From positions 39,327,222 to 39,391,221 of the forward strand of contig CM068383.1 in assembly GCA_034770075.1 (NCBI GenBank): DNA of 64,000 nt, in the 5' to 3' direction. Source of the DNA: Aralia elata. Taxonomy: Eukaryota; Streptophyta; Magnoliopsida; Apiales; Araliaceae. Shown piece after piece: positions 11,781-24,760 of this stretch; within the stretch, counting starts at the first letter, position 1, and every line of letters starts with the position of its first letter. The translations under genes were made by a program, and so were the position numbers. The notes beneath the pieces are model-generated. The model searched no databases and had not been told where the DNA came from. It saw nothing but the letters and a program-made list of their open reading frames with translations.

Positions 11781-11798
11781 TGGCGTCGTTGCCGGGGA
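11781..11798 (+). other. A primer binding site (tRNA-Asp type)
   Basis: Reads tggcgtcgttgccgggga, six bases after the 5' LTR. It differs by one base from the D element PBS tggcgccgttgccgggga, which is complementary to the 3' end of plant tRNA-Asp, the usual Athila primer. Confidence 0.85.
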
Positions 11799-11895
11799 AT
11801 TATTTTACAATAATTTTACCAATATTGATTATAGTTGAATTGATCTTAATTTAGACTTGTTTTTAATTTTTATTTACTTGATTGTGTAGGTACCC

Positions 11896-14800
11896 TTGAT
11901 TTGTATGCGCCGATCACAAAGTCTTGAGTTATTTCCTTACGATCCCGAGATCGAGAGAAATACCCGAAGACTAAGAAGAGAAAGAATCAGGGATTCTAAC
12001 AATCAAGAAACTATGGCGGCAGAGGAACAAAAAGCATTGAGAGACTATGTAACGCCGCAGATAAGTGATTTACAGTCTAGTATCACAAGACCGGCAATAA
12101 CTGCAAATGCCTTTGAAATCAAACCGGGAACAATACAAATGGTGCAAAATTCGTTACAATTTGGGGGTTTGGCTAATGACAACCCTAATGAGCATTTGTT
12201 GAGCTTCATTGAGATATGTGATACTTTCAAATTTGTTGGAGTGACGGATGATGCTTTGAGACTTAGACTTTTTCCGTTCACTTTGAGAGACAAAGCTAAG
12301 AGTTGGCTTCACTCATTGCCACCGGGGTCCATCACTACATGGTCAGACTTAGCACATAAATTTTTGGCAAAATTCTTCCCTCCTGCAAAGTCTGCTAGAT
12401 TGAGAAATGAAATTGCTACCTTTGAACAACACCATGGAGAATCATTGTATGAAGCTTGGGAAAGATTTAGAGATTTTCTTCGGAGATGCCCACATCATGG
12501 ATTCCTTCCATGGATGCAATTGAATACCTTCTACAATGGATTGGGATCTCACAATCGATCTAGTTTCGATGCAGCTGCGGGAGGATCTTTTATGGCTAAA
12601 AATTATGGGGAAGCACTTGATTTATTGGAGGTTATGGCTGCAAATAACTACCAATGGCCTACGGCTAGGATGAGTCAACCAAAGGTAGCCGGAGTATTAG
12701 AGGTGGATGCCATCCCAGCCTTAGCAGCTCAGATGGCAGCAATGTCAAAGAAACTTGATTCCTTAACTGATTCAAAAGTGCAGCAGGTGGCTGTTGTTTG
12801 TGAAGTTTGTGCAGGGACACATGCCAACGACCAATGCCCATTTGACCACGAGGCAGTTCGGTTTGTAAGTAGCTACCAGAGACCGCCAAATCAGTACCAA
12901 AACACTTACAATGCTGGGAATAGGAACCATCCTAACTTTTCATGGAGCAATAATCAAAATTTTCAGCAAGCTCCTAAGCCACACCATCCACCAGGGTTCC
13001 AAAATCAACCACAACATCATACAGCTCAAACCTCACAATCACAACCAGAGAGAAAATCAGATTTTAAGGAGTTGATATTGAAACACATGGCTAACCAAGA
13101 TATCTTGATTAAAAACCAAGCAGCAGCACTTAAAGCTTTGGAAAATCAAATTGGGCAGATGGCTAGTTCCATGTCAAATAGACCTCAGGGATCTCTTCCT
13201 AGTAACACAGAGACTAATCCAAGAAGAGATGGGAAAGAGGAATGTCAGGCAGTAACTCTTAGAAGTGGTAAACAAACCTTACAGGAGCCCGAATTGCAAA
13301 AGGGGGCAGCCCACTCAAGCTCTCCTCCGGACTTGAACAATGCTGATTTTTCTAAGGAAATGGACAGCAGTGTACCACCTGAGTCAGAGCAGAAAGATAC
13401 CACAGATAAAACTAGTGTTGTGCCTACTCCAAAAGTGTATCCACCAGTACCTTTCCCTCAGAGATTACAGAAGCAAAAGTTAGATAAACAGTTTGCCAAA
13501 TTCCTGGAGGTCTTCAAGAAGCTACAAATTAATATTCCTTTTGTAGAGGCCTTAGAACAGATGCCTAGCTATGCCAAATTTATGAAGGGAATTCTATCTA
13601 GGAAGAAAAGGCTAAATGACTTTGAGACAGTAGCTTTGACAGAGGAATGTAGTGCCGTGCTGCAAAGAAAGCTACCTCCCAAGTTGAAAGATCCAGGCAG
13701 CTTCACTATACCGTGTACTATTGGTAGCCTTTCATTCAACAAATGTTTGTGTGACTTGGGTGCTAGTATTAATCTCATGCCATTATCCGTGTATACTCAG
13801 TTGGGATTGCCTGCACCAAAGCCTACAAACATTTCTCTTCAGCTTGCCGATAGATCGGTTACATACCCAAGGGGAATTGTTGAAGACATTCTTGTTAAGG
13901 TGGATAAATTCATCTTCCCGGCTGATTTTATCATCTTAGATTTTGAGGAAGATAAAAACATTCCTATTATTCTGGGGAGACCATTTTTAGCCACTGGAAG
14001 GACTTTAATTGATGTGCAAAAGGGAGAGCTCACTATGAGGGTTCAGGATCAAGAAGTGACCTTCAATGTATTTAAGGCCATGAAATTCCCTTCGGATGAG
14101 GAAGAATGTTTTCAAGTGGATGTTATCGAGCAAGTTGTGAATGACGAGTTTCTGAATGTGTTAAACAATGATCCATTAGAGACTGCACTTCTGGGAGAGT
14201 TTAACATGGAAGATCCAGATTTGGTTGAATATCTACAGATTTTGGATACAGTGCCACGGGGGAGCAAGTTTCAAATCCCGTTTGAATCTCTTGAACATGC
14301 TGAGAATGCTACAGATCGGTTGAAACCATCCCTTGAGACACCTCCATCACTTAAGCTAAAACCCTTGCCTAACCATCTCAGGTATGCATATTTAGGTGAT
14401 TCAGCTACTTTACCTGTTATTATTGCATTTGTGCTTAACGAGTTTCAGGAAAGCAAGTTGTTGCGGGTTCTTAGGGAGTATAAATCTGCTATTGGATGGA
14501 CCATCGCCGACATCAAGGGAATAAGCCCATCTTACTGTATGCACAAAATCTTGATGGAAGATGATAGTAAGCCCATTGTGGAACATCAAAGGAGGCTCAA
14601 CCCAATCATGAAAGAAGTGGTAAAGAAAGAGATTTTGAAGTGGTTAGATGCTGGAATAATTTATCCTATCTCTGACAGTGCGTGGGTGAGCCCAGTTCAG
14701 TGTGTACCCAAGAAAGGGGGCATGACAGTTGTAGCCAATGAGAATAATGAATTGATTCCAACAAGAACAGTAACTGGTTGGAGGGTGTGCATGGATTACA

Positions 14801-17202
14801 GGAGACTTAACAAAGCAACTCGAAAGGATCACTTCCCATTACCCTTCATTGATCAAATGTTGGATAGACTAGCTGGACATGAGTAATATTGCTTGTTGGA
14901 TGGATATTCGGGATATAATCAGATTGCTATTGCTCCAAAAGATCAAGAAAAGACTACCTTCACATGCCCATTTGGTACTTTTGCTTTTAGAAGGGTCTCA
15001 TTCGGATTGTGTAATGCACCAGCCACTTTTCAAAGGTGCATGATGGCTATTTTCTCAGATTTGGTAGAACACAATGTTGAAGTTTTCATGGATGACTTCT
15101 CAGTGTTTGGTGATTCATTTGACAACTGCTTGGAAAATCTAGTTCTAATACTGAAGAGATGTGTGGAAACTAATCTAGTGCTCAACTGGGAAAAATGTCA
15201 TTTCATGGTGCAAGAGGGGATAATACTTGGGCATAAAGTGTCATCAAAGGGTCTTGAGGTGGATAGAGCAAAACTTGAAACAATTGAAAATTTACCTCCA
15301 CCAACCTTAGTGAAGGGCATTCGTAGTTTTTTGGGACATGCGGGGTTTTACCGAAGATTCATTAAGGATTTTTCTAAGATCACAAAGCCTTTATGTAGTC
15401 TACTAGAGAAAGATGTGCCATTCAAGTTTGATGAAGAGTGCTTGATCGCTTTTGAACTTTTAAAGAAGAAATTAACCACTGCACCAGTGATCATTGCTCC
15501 GGATTGGTCAAAACCTTTCGAATTGATGTGTGATGCCAGTGATTATGCGGTTGGGGCTGTTTTGGGACAGCGCAAGGAGAAGGTTTTTCATGCTATTTAC
15601 TATGCCAGCAAAACCTTAACTGATGCACAGCTCAATTACACCACTACCGAGAAGGAGTTGCTTGCAGTAGTTTATGCATTTGACAAGTTTCGATCTTACT
15701 TGATTGGAACAAGGGTGGTTGTATTCACGGATCATTCAGCTATCCGGTATCTCATTGTAAAGAAAGATGCTAAACCGAGATTGATTCGATGGATCTTATT
15801 GCTGCAAGACTTTGACTTGGAGATTCGGGATAGAAAGGGAACAGAAAACCCAGTAGCCGACCATCTATCTAGATTGGAGAATCCGGGTCTTGATAAGGAA
15901 GACAAAGTTCTAATAAATGAATCTTTCCCGGATGAACAACTGTTTGTGGTTCAAGGCGAAATTCCTTGGTATGCTGATTTTGCTAACTACTTGGTTAGTA
16001 ACACACTCCCACCGGACTTGTCGTGGCAGCGAAAGAAAAAGTTTCTTCATGACGTTAAAAGGTATATGTGGGATGAACCATATTTGTTCAAACATTGTGT
16101 GGACCAAATGATTCGAAGGTGTGTTCCACAAAGCGAGGTTGAGAGCATTCTTCATCACTGTCATGATTCGTTATACAGAGGACACTACGGAGGTGAGAAA
16201 ACAGCCACTAAGGTGTTGCAAGCAGGGTTCTTTTGGCCAACTTTGTTTAAAGATGCTCATCAGTTTGTGCTAAGATGCGATAGATGTCAACGGATGGGGA
16301 ACATTTCTAAAAGACATGAAATGCCTTTAAACATGATCCTGGAGGTCGAAGTCTTTGACGTTTGGGGTATAGACTTCATGGGGCCATTCCCACCCTCTTT
16401 CAACAATGTATACATTCTCTTGGCAGTAGATTATGTATCTAAATGGGTGGAGGCAGCCGCATTTCCCACTAATGATTCCAAGGTAGTGCTGAAATTCCTT
16501 CAAAAGAATATCTTCACAAGATTCGGTACTCCGAGAGCTATGATCAGTGATGAAGGGAGTCACTTCTGCAATAAGCACTTTGCTGCCCTCTTGGGAAAAT
16601 ATGAGGTCACTCATAGAATTGCTACTGCATATCACCCCCAGACCAATGGACAAGCGGAGGTTTCCAATAGAGAAGTGAAGAAAATCCTGGATGATGCACT
16701 GTGGGCGTACAGAACGGCTTTTAAAACACCCATTGGTATGTCCCCATACCAGCTTGTTTATGGCAAGGCATGCCATCTCCCGGTTGAACTTGAGCACAAG
16801 GCGTTCTGGGCCATTAGAAAGTTGAATTTTGATCTCACAGCTGCAGGCGAGAAAAGGCTTCTTCAGCTCAATGAACTTGATCAGTTCCGATTGCAAGCTT
16901 ATGAAAATTCAAAATTGTACAAGGAGAAGGTAAAAAGGTGGCATGATAAGAAGATTGTTGACAGAAAATTCGAGCCTGGCCAAGCGGTATTGCTATATAA
17001 CTCTAGATTGAGGCTTTTTCCCGGAAAGCTCAAATCACGTTGGTCGGGTCCTTTCATTGTCAAGCATGCATTTCCACACGGAGCTGTTGAAGTCTATGGT
17101 GATAATCCGGAGGAGACGTTCAAAGTTAACGGGCAGCGCCTTAAGCATTATTGGGGTGGCGGCTTCGCTCGCCAGAAGACCTCGATCACTTTAGCCGATT
17201 AG
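11896..17202 (+). pseudogene. A gag-pol polyprotein with one in-frame stop
   Basis: One frame runs the whole length, broken only by TAA at 14884-14886 where related copies have Tyr (after LDRLAGHE). Gag capsid domain at about residues 120-215 (LRDKAKSWLHSLPPGS), a CX2CX3HX4C knuckle at about 302, protease DLGAS at about 620, then RT. After the stop: RT box VFMDDFS (Asp pair at 15091-15096), RNase H (ELMCDASDYAVGAVLGQ; TDHSAIRYL), integrase zinc region (about 16150-16290), GIDFMGPF, ISDEGSHFC and GQAEVSNRE. Compared with B, about 14 residues are missing just after the catalytic Glu region (about 16687-16695), without a frame change. Start chosen at MICMRRSQ, matching the B start MICMPRSR. Confidence 0.92.
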
Positions 17203-18366
17203 CCTTGAATGGATGTGAAGTCGGGCCGGGGACTTTAAACCACGCGCTCGGTGGGAGGCAACCCACCGTTTTCCGTATCCTTTTATGATTCGGTAGTGTG
17301 TCTTAATTATTGCATTTTCATGGTTGTTAGTTTTTAAGTTTTTCATATTTAGTGTATTGTGTGTTAGTTTTGGATTTTTTAGCACCAAGTCACTTTGGAG
17401 GGTCATTTTTGGCCTATTGTTTCTAATGTATGTTTTGTAGGTTGCAGGGATACAGGGAGCAAGTATCAAACATAGCCCCTGTATTAAATTTTCAAAAATC
17501 AAAATTTTGTTTCAGCAGGGGGGCTCGCCGCGACGAGGTTTTTAGGCTTGGAATCTCTTGCCCCGGCGAGACCTCGCCCCGGCGAGAAAAACATGAGTAA
17601 TTCTCTTGCCCCGGCGAGAGGTGCGGAATTGCAGAACTTAAAAATCCTTTCCCGTTCGATTCTGCACCATTCTCCTTCATCTCCATTCTCTGCAACCTAA
17701 AACCCAAGAGCCCCAAACCATCCTCAGGCACTCGAAATCCAACCTAGCCGCAACCCACTCTCGATTTCAATTGAGTTGAGGATTGAACAACCCTTTTCCA
17801 TACAATCCAACTCCAATTAGGGTTTCAATCAAGTCCCACCATTACAGTCACCACCATAGGTGTCGCTCGAATTTGGTCATTTATATTGAGGAATTGGGGC
17901 TGGGATTCAGTCTCAATACATCTCTGTGAGAATTCAGCAGGCACTTCCTCCTTCTTCATACTTGAAACTGACAGTGGCAAGGTATACCATTGTGGACTAA
18001 AAAAATTTTTCTCACTGCAATTATCTCTGTGTTTACTGTTAATTTTGATTGATATAGCATTTGAGAAGGCAATTGGGTAAGAATTGAGTAGTTTGGACAA
18101 CCAGTTGAGTCTAGCAGTATTGTGTGATACAATTTTGAACTGTCAGTTATCTGCATATTGTTGAATTAGTTGACATTGAGTGCCCAGTTGAGTTTTTGTT
18201 GGCTCAACTGGAGGATTGGGATATTATTTTGTGTATTCTTAGACTTCTTGCAGGAAAGTTTGATTTGTGAAAAAAGTTCGAGTTTGGGGGAAATTCTGTA
18301 TATCAGTGAGTTGAATCAGTGGTGCTTGGGTCAGTTTTGAAAAAGAAATTCTGCTCTGTTGCTACC
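17203..18366 (+). other. Spacer between A pol and the accessory ORF
   Basis: No recognisable gene. It contains a hairpin cluster (17524-17618), followed by a CT- and AAACCC-rich leader-like stretch (about 17640-17830) including ctaaaacccaag and tagggtttc. This resembles the D spacer, where a TATA box is clearer. Confidence 0.65.
17524..17618 (+). repeat. Second hairpin cluster of A, before the accessory ORF
   Basis: Four units: 17524-17537, 17555-17570, 17573-17586 and 17603-17618. They are built on the same CTCGCC/GGCGAG arms as the LTR cluster, mostly in the opposite sense (ctcgccccggcgag). The recurrence of a private LTR motif inside the element is not explained by coding sequence. Confidence 0.82.
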
Positions 18367-19535
18367 ATGCCGCCTAAGAGATCTCGTACTGAGGGATCCT
18401 CCTCCGCACCACCCAGACAGTATGACCACAGTAAATTTGTTAGTGCCGAGGCGGCAGACAGGTTCGATGATTTCATCACGGGTAAAGCTCTAACTCCCGA
18501 GCGAGGTCTTAGGCCGGAGAGGGGGGTTGACGGAGAGATTTGGGAGCAGATAGATGAGAGGGTGTGGGACACTTTCACCCACCACCCCGACCCGGCTGTT
18601 GTTCCAGTGGTACAGGAGTTCTACGCCAACGCTCAGGACAGACAGCCTTTTGAGGCCATAGTCAAGGGGATGAGGGTACCGTTCAGCGCACATGCAATTA
18701 ATCACTACTATAACTTGGTGCCTCCTGCTGTATGCCAGTACACTGAGCTCATTCGCTCTCAGCCTGATTTTGATAAGATTGTAACAGAGTTGTGCAAACC
18801 AGGTACCACATGGATCACTAGCGAGAAAGAGGTGCCTCTCTCTTCCCCAGCAAGGACCTCAGCCTGTATGGAAAGATTTGGTATGCCTTCCTGAGTGCCA
18901 AGCTCATGCCTTCCCAGCACGTGAGCGATGTTTCGAAGGAGAAGGCAGCGTTACTATACGCTATTGTTATGGATTTCTCGATTGATGTAGGGAACATCAT
19001 TGAGGGTAGTATCCGCCGGCTTCTAAGGGGTAATGTTCAGGGCGGACTGCCTCACCCCTCCCTCATTTGTGGATTGTGCAGACAGGCAGGGGTACAGTGG
19101 CGAGATGATGAGGTCACACAGCAGCCATCACAGATCCTCGACCACAGACTGATCGCGAGGTACAAGGTATGGGACGGAGCTGAGTCACATCCTCGAGGCC
19201 GAGGCTTTATCATTGTGGGTACCTCCGAGGAGGAGGAGGAGGAGGAGGATGTGCGGTTGCCTGCTAGTTCATCGCGACCTAAGGCTAAGTTCAGCTCTCA
19301 GATCCGCAGCCTCCAATTACTGATAGACAGACGAGCTAAGAGGCTAGAGAGGCAGAATCAGCGCATAGCAGAGAGGCAGGAGCACATGTGGAACTTCACC
19401 ACCAGCTTCAGCGCAGTTCTAGCAGCACAGTACCCGGGTGCAGCTCCACTTCCTTTTCCCGTGCCTACGCCACTGCCACCTTTCCCACCATCAGACTCTG
19501 ACGTCGAGGAGACGGACGATCACCCCGCCGAGTGA
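18367..19535 (+). pseudogene. A accessory ORF (putative plant transposon protein family), frameshifted
   Basis: It starts MPPKRSRTEGSS and shows KFVSAEAADR, PERGL, QEFYANAQD and CKPGTTW. A one-base loss near 18838-18850 then moves the frame; downstream are GGLPHPSLICGLCRQAG, RYKVWDGAE, a Glu-rich run, an Arg/Gln-rich coiled-coil-like segment and a Pro-rich end. Order and motifs match the intact B copy. No membrane segment is visible. Confidence 0.8.
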
Positions 19536-20745
19536 TATCAAAGGGAAGTCCTCAGTTCTTCATGTCTTTATATTTTCTACAATGAGGACATTGTTATTTC
19601 CATGTTTGGGGGTGTTTAGACCTTTTAGTTATAATATTTTAGTATGCTACATTTAGTTCTAGTTTTGCATTCACGTAGTATGTTTCAAACTTATGTTATA
19701 GTTAAGCATTTATAATATCATCAAAATAACTTTTCTTGCTATTAATGATTATTTCTTTTCTTGTCATTTGTGTGATGATTATTGTACATATTCATCGTCT
19801 TCTTTGTCTTCATTAAAAAAAAAATTGCATTTAGAAAGCTTTTGAGCAGCGCACTTAAGGAGAGCCGATGATGACATGGTGATAATTTTTTTTATGATAT
19901 TCAACACTTTGGATCCGAATTGCTATATTAGAAATGTAACTCGTGCCTAATTTTCTTAAATTTTTAACCCTTTGAGTTACTAATGCACATATCAGTGTTG
20001 TTGAGTACGTGAGATTGTAAGTTCAGATCTTTGAAACTGTTGTTGCTCATTAAAAGATAGGATAGTTTAAAAAAAAATTTTATGCTTATTTACTGCTTCG
20101 ATGTCTGTCTTGAATGCTGGTTATAATTGAAAATGAAATATAGACAGATATGAGCAAATCTTGACAAGTTTATCTTTGTGGCCTTTGTCATTCGAACAAG
20201 TAAGCCCGTTGGAGCGTTTTACGCTTGATGCCCTAAAACCATCTGGTTTGGGAGTCATCGGTGGAAAGTTTGCTACATGGGTGACATTGAAAAGCCTAAT
20301 GAAGATAAACATTGCACAGATCTAGATGTAAATAAACCTATCATCGAGATGGAGCGTAAAACGCACTTGGTGATTGTTATAGAATATACCTAAATAGAGT
20401 GTGAAAATAAAAGCTAGTGAGCATGTGAGATGCTAGTAGTGGTTTTTGACTATTTTATCTTCTTTTGAGCACTATAGTTCTTAGATCAATTTGTGATCAT
20501 TGCATACTCTGTCTTTCTGACCACACACACACATAATGGTTAATCATTTGGCGAAATTTGGTGCGTGTCTCATTTCTGATAGTCCTACAGTTGTGATGTT
20601 GTTGTTTATTTGTTTCTGATTGTTGAGGCTTGATTTCCTTATCTTGGCTGCTCTAGGCTTATAGTTCATGCATTTGCATTCATTTAATTAGTTGCATTGT
20701 GTATTTGTCATTTCCGTTGTTTTTGCTTGAGGACAAGCAAAGTCT
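19536..20745 (+). other. A 3' untranslated region
   Basis: No gene is seen. A ttgggggtgttta tract just after the ORF (19608-19620) resembles a second purine tract. The conserved non-coding block lies at 20160-20366. The remainder is AT-rich. Confidence 0.7.
20160..20366 (+). other. Conserved non-coding block of the Athila 3' UTR (A copy)
   Basis: Contains ggagcgttttacgct (20211-20225), ctggtttgggagtcatcgg, cattgaaaagcctaat, attgcaca and gagatggagcgtaaaacgcac (20346-20366). B, D and I share parts of it. The core GCGT-AAA-ACGC is itself a small hairpin. Confidence 0.65.
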
Positions 20746-20761
20746 TAAGTTTGGGGGTATC
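20746..20761 (+). other. A polypurine tract
   Basis: Reads aagtttgggggtatc directly upstream of the 3' LTR. It is shared with the other Athila copies here. Confidence 0.88.
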
Positions 20762-22343
20762 TGATGAGTGGGTTTTATACCTACGAATTAGTTATCTTTT
20801 GAACTCAATTCTTAGCTATCCTTAGGTTCTTATAGTATCTATTTACTTGTTTTATGCTTTTGTTGTGCAGAGAACAGTTGTGGACGATCGTGGCGGTTTT
20901 TAGCAAGTCCAGGGGCAAAAGTGTAATTTTCGCAAGACATGAGGACTCGCCGCGGCGAGCTCCCCAGGCCATTTTCCTCGCCGGGGCGAGCCTCCAAGGC
21001 TTAAAACTTCGCCGGGGCGAGCCCTCGCCGGGGCGAGCTCCCCAGGCTGTTTTTCTCGTCGGGGCGAGAGCGCGTTTTGCTGGTGCGGCTTGCTTTGTCT
21101 GTTCTGCATTTGTGGCGCACTAGTGGAGGAAATTCAGGAACGGGAAAATGAGGAGAGAGAGAGAGGAATTATCAGGCATCCAGGGAGTTTGTATTGGATT
21201 ATTGAAGCTTGGTTACACATATTGAAAAAGCTAGGGTTTGGAGCAAAAAAGGGAAGAACAAAGGAACTAAAAGAAAGATTATCAGAATTTCATCAACCAA
21301 GGAGGCTAGGAGCACGAAATAGGAGAGCAAGGATTAGAGTAGAAGAACTACACCACACCAATTCGAGATTTTTATCACAAAAAGGGTGTATATTCATATG
21401 TTTTAGATCTACTTTCTTATTTTGTAACTTCAACCATGTACTATAATCAGATTATGATGTTATTGAGATTTAATATGAGCTAAACTCTTCATTCTAAGAT
21501 TGCAATGGAACCCAACTTGTAGTTTAAATTGAATGCTCTCTCTTGAATGGTAATTAGGCATTTTGTGAATTGGAGTTTATAACCTTTGATTAAAGATTAA
21601 TTGCTTGGCCCGTAATTACTTTGGTAACTTATATGGAATTGAGAGAGGAAGTATAAGTTGAGACCTAGTTATGAATTCATGTGAAAATTAGATGTTCTTT
21701 ATGGATAATGTATGAGATTATGTGACGTGAGTCTTATGTATTATTCTTGAGGGTTGATAATTTGATTGTATTTAGGATAGACATATACCTAAATACCACA
21801 TGTATCCAATTAAGAATCCGTGTTTAATGATTTCTATTGTGAAAGTTGGTAATTGATAGAATGGTTAATGGGATTTTACGTGACATGTGTCTTATTAATT
21901 GTTCTTGATATGAGATTCTTGCTAGTGTGTAGAATAGAAATATATCTATACACCACAATAGGAAATACGTATTCGACCATCGAGAGAGGCTTATATATAC
22001 TTGTGATTTCTCGGATAGCAATTCTTATGTTCTAATTTACTAAACAAGAGAGAGTATGATGTTTCAATGAAGAGTTGGGGGATATTGTAATCTTAGACCT
22101 TTTTATCTTGAACTTTATCCGTGTTAGTAAAACCTTGCTTTCTAAATTGTCTTTATTTTAGTTAAAATCAACAACAAACACAAACCATATTGTCATTGTT
22201 TAAATTAGATTGATTTTACATACGATTGATATTTGGTAATTATTTAACATAATTCCTCGTGGGTTCGACACTTTACTTATCTTATATTACTTGTGGACCG
22301 CGTATACTTGCGCGTGTTTTATTGATTGCGAAATCTAGCAACA
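20762..22343 (+). repeat. A 3' LTR
   Basis: 1582 bp, nearly identical to 10196-11774. The hairpin cluster is at 20946-21068. It ends aaca and is followed by TSD atggt (22344-22348) and the interrupted B gag. Confidence 0.95.
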
Positions 22344-22348
22344 ATGGT

Positions 22349-23483
22349 GTGATTGAGTTTGATTTTGAAATCCTGGGGGATATTGATGCCTAGGAGCTGA
22401 ATATTGGGTTTGGGTATTATTGTTGTTGCTCCATGAGAAATTTGGGTGATTTTTCCATCGAGGATTGTAGTGATTTGAGTGAGGGTTGTTTTGCTGTCTA
22501 TTGTAATTACCAACGAACTGTACGGATTCTGCATTGATGGCACATTGCTCGGTAGGATGATTTCCAACACATAACTCACAGGTCTCAGAAATTCTCTGCA
22601 CAGATTTAGTTCCTAAATTTTTTACTTCCTTTGTGAGCGCGGCTAGCTGTGCGGTTATTGAAGTGAGAGGATCAATCTCAAATTTTCCTGCTGCCTTCTG
22701 TGGCATTTTCCTCGCCGAAGGCCATTGATAAATATTACCAGCCATGGTTTCCAATAATTTATATGCTTCCGCAAAATTCTTTCCCATTAAACTACCACCT
22801 GCAGCTGCGTCGACACTTGATCGAGTGGCATTGGTCAACCCGTTATAAAAAATCTCAACTTGCAACCATTGAGGCAAACCATGGTGTGGACATCTCCTTA
22901 TTAGATCTTTGAACCTTTCCCAAGCTTCATACAAGGACTCGGAATCATATTGAACAAACGAAGTGATGTCATTACTCAATCTTGCAGTTTTCGCGGGTGG
23001 GAAGAACTTTGCCAAAAATTTCTGGGCTAAGTCATCCCATTTGGTAATTGAGCCCGAGGGAAGCGAATGCAACCAACTCTTTGCCTTGTCACGGAGCGTG
23101 AAAGGAAATAGTCAGAGTCTAATTGCATCATCAGTAACTTGAGTGTACTTGAATGTGTCACAAATTTTCAGAAAACTCACCAAATGAGCATTTGGGTCGT
23201 CATTGGGTAACCCACCAAACTGCAAACAGTTTTGGACCATTTGGATGGTACCTGGCTTAATTTCAAAGTGAGTGGCCTCAATGGCTGGCCTGGAAATGCT
23301 TGAGTGCAAATCTGTGACAAGAGGCATGGCGTACTCCCTCAAGGATTTAGGCTCCTCCTCAGCCATGGTATTTTGATTGGGTATACCCCGAACTTTGTCT
23401 CTTCGTAGTCTTCGAATATTTCTCTCGATCTCGGTATCGTAAGGAATTAACTCAAGACCACGTGAGCGTGGCATACAAATCAA
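22349..23483 (-). pseudogene. B gag N-terminal part
   Basis: Starts at 23483 (MICMPRSRGLELIPYD). The capsid domain has LRDKAKSWLHSLPSGSIT and LYEAWERFKDLIRRCPHHGLPQW; a CX2CX3HX4C knuckle (CELCVGNHPTEQC) and an Asn/Gln-rich linker follow. A TGA at 23109-23111 replaces the Arg of RLRLFPF. The frame is cut at 22348 by element A and continues at 10195. Confidence 0.88.
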
Positions 23484-24218
23484 GAATACCTACAAAATAA
23501 AATAAAAATTATATACAAGTCTAAAAAGAGACACGTGTCACCAAATCTAATTAATCCTCCCTTCAATTACCAACTTTCACATCGGAAGTTATTAAGACTA
23601 GATTCTTAATAGATTGCATGCGGTAATTAGGTATATATCTATCCCAACTACTATCAAGATACCTATTATTGTAGATAATTCATAAGACACATGTCACTTA
23701 ATCCAATTAATAACCCACAACAATCTATACTTTCGCATGTTATCATAACTAGGTCTTAACCTATAATCCGTTCGTCAAGTTCATATAGGTTCCCACGGTA
23801 ATTACGGGCCAAGCAATTAATCTAGAAGCAAAGGTTATGACAATCAATTCACAAATGCATAACTAAAATCAATAGAGAGAGAATATGATTCACATTAAGT
23901 GTTGGGTTCCATTGCAATCTTAGAATAGAAGGTTAGTTCATGATAGCTACAATAAACATCATTTTCAATTGATACATTGTCAAATTCGAATTACAAAGAA
24001 GATGGAAATCTAGAAATAAAACCACTTTTGAAGCTATTCAGCTAGTGTTCCTTTGGTTGCTATTGGTTTCTAGCTCTCCACCTTGGCCTTGCAATTCTTC
24101 TTGACTGAGTTCCTTGACTTTTGGCTTGATTCAGCTTGATTTTCAGCCTTGAACCCTGTTGGTTGATGTATTTTGTAGCCTCCCTCTCTCTAGATGTCTG
24201 ATATGTAGCTTAGAAGAG

Positions 24219-24229
24219 ATTATATATAG
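24219..24229 (-). promoter_or_regulatory. TATA box of the B 5' LTR
   Basis: Minus strand ctatatataat, about 80 bp downstream of the GC-rich cluster, preceded by ctagggtttc. Same context as 1775-1785. Confidence 0.6.
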
Positions 24230-24299
24230 CCTCCATCAAGAAACCCTAGCCAAAATCGGAGAAAATGGAGCTCAGATCGCACTATAGCTGTGTTAGATC

Positions 24300-24760
24300 A
24301 CACTCAGCACGGCGTCGCGCGCCCGCACGCCAGCGCGGGCGCCCGCGCCCAGCGCTTGGGCCGCACGCTGGTCGCACGCCCACGCCTGCTGCCCCGCACG
24401 CCCACGCCGCGCGCGCAAACGACAGCGCGCGCGCCCGCGCCCAGCGCCTGGGCCGCACGCTGGCCGCACGCGCACGCCTGCTGCCCCGCACGCCCGTGCC
24501 ACGCGCCCGCGCCTAGCGCCTGGGCCGCACGCTGGCCACACGCCCAACTGTCGAGTGCTGCCGAGTCCGCCGAGCCCCGCGCCCGCGCGCGCCCAACGCC
24601 GAGGCTGTCGAGGCTGCTGAGCGCCCAGCGCGCGCCCGCACGCCGCGCCCATGCGCCCGGGCCGCACGCTGGTGCCCCTGTCTGCCGCACGCCGTATCCG
24701 CGGCTTGGTCGATGCCGCACGCCGTGCCCGCGGCTTGGTCGATGCCGCACGCCGTGCATG
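24300..24760 (-). repeat. GC-rich hairpin cluster in the B 5' LTR
   Basis: Degenerate tandem units with stem-loop GCCCAG-CGC-CTGGGC at 24439-24453. It is longer than the cluster in the other LTR copy (1855-2220), whereas the flanking LTR sequence is nearly the same. Long frames across it on both strands are low complexity. Confidence 0.8.

Larger units (their letters stand above)
10196..22343 (+). mobile_element. Element A: complete Athila element inserted in the B gag
   Basis: Length 12,148 bp with direct repeat atggt on both sides (10191-10195 and 22344-22348). LTRs of about 1.58 kb begin tgatgagtgg and end agcaaca. It has a PBS, gag-pol, accessory ORF and PPT in the canonical order. By eye the two LTRs differ at roughly one to two percent of positions, so it is younger than B. 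One stop in RT, an integrase deletion and a frameshift in the accessory ORF make this copy defective. Confidence 0.95.

Noticed and set aside
14884..14886. Programmed stop readthrough in the A pol
   Set aside because: Athila gag-pol is normally one frame, the stop is in the middle of RT at a conserved Tyr, and B and D have no stop there.
15910..16896. Antisense frames of up to 189 codons opposite the A integrase
   Set aside because: These are shadows of the sense pol frame with no similarity of their own.
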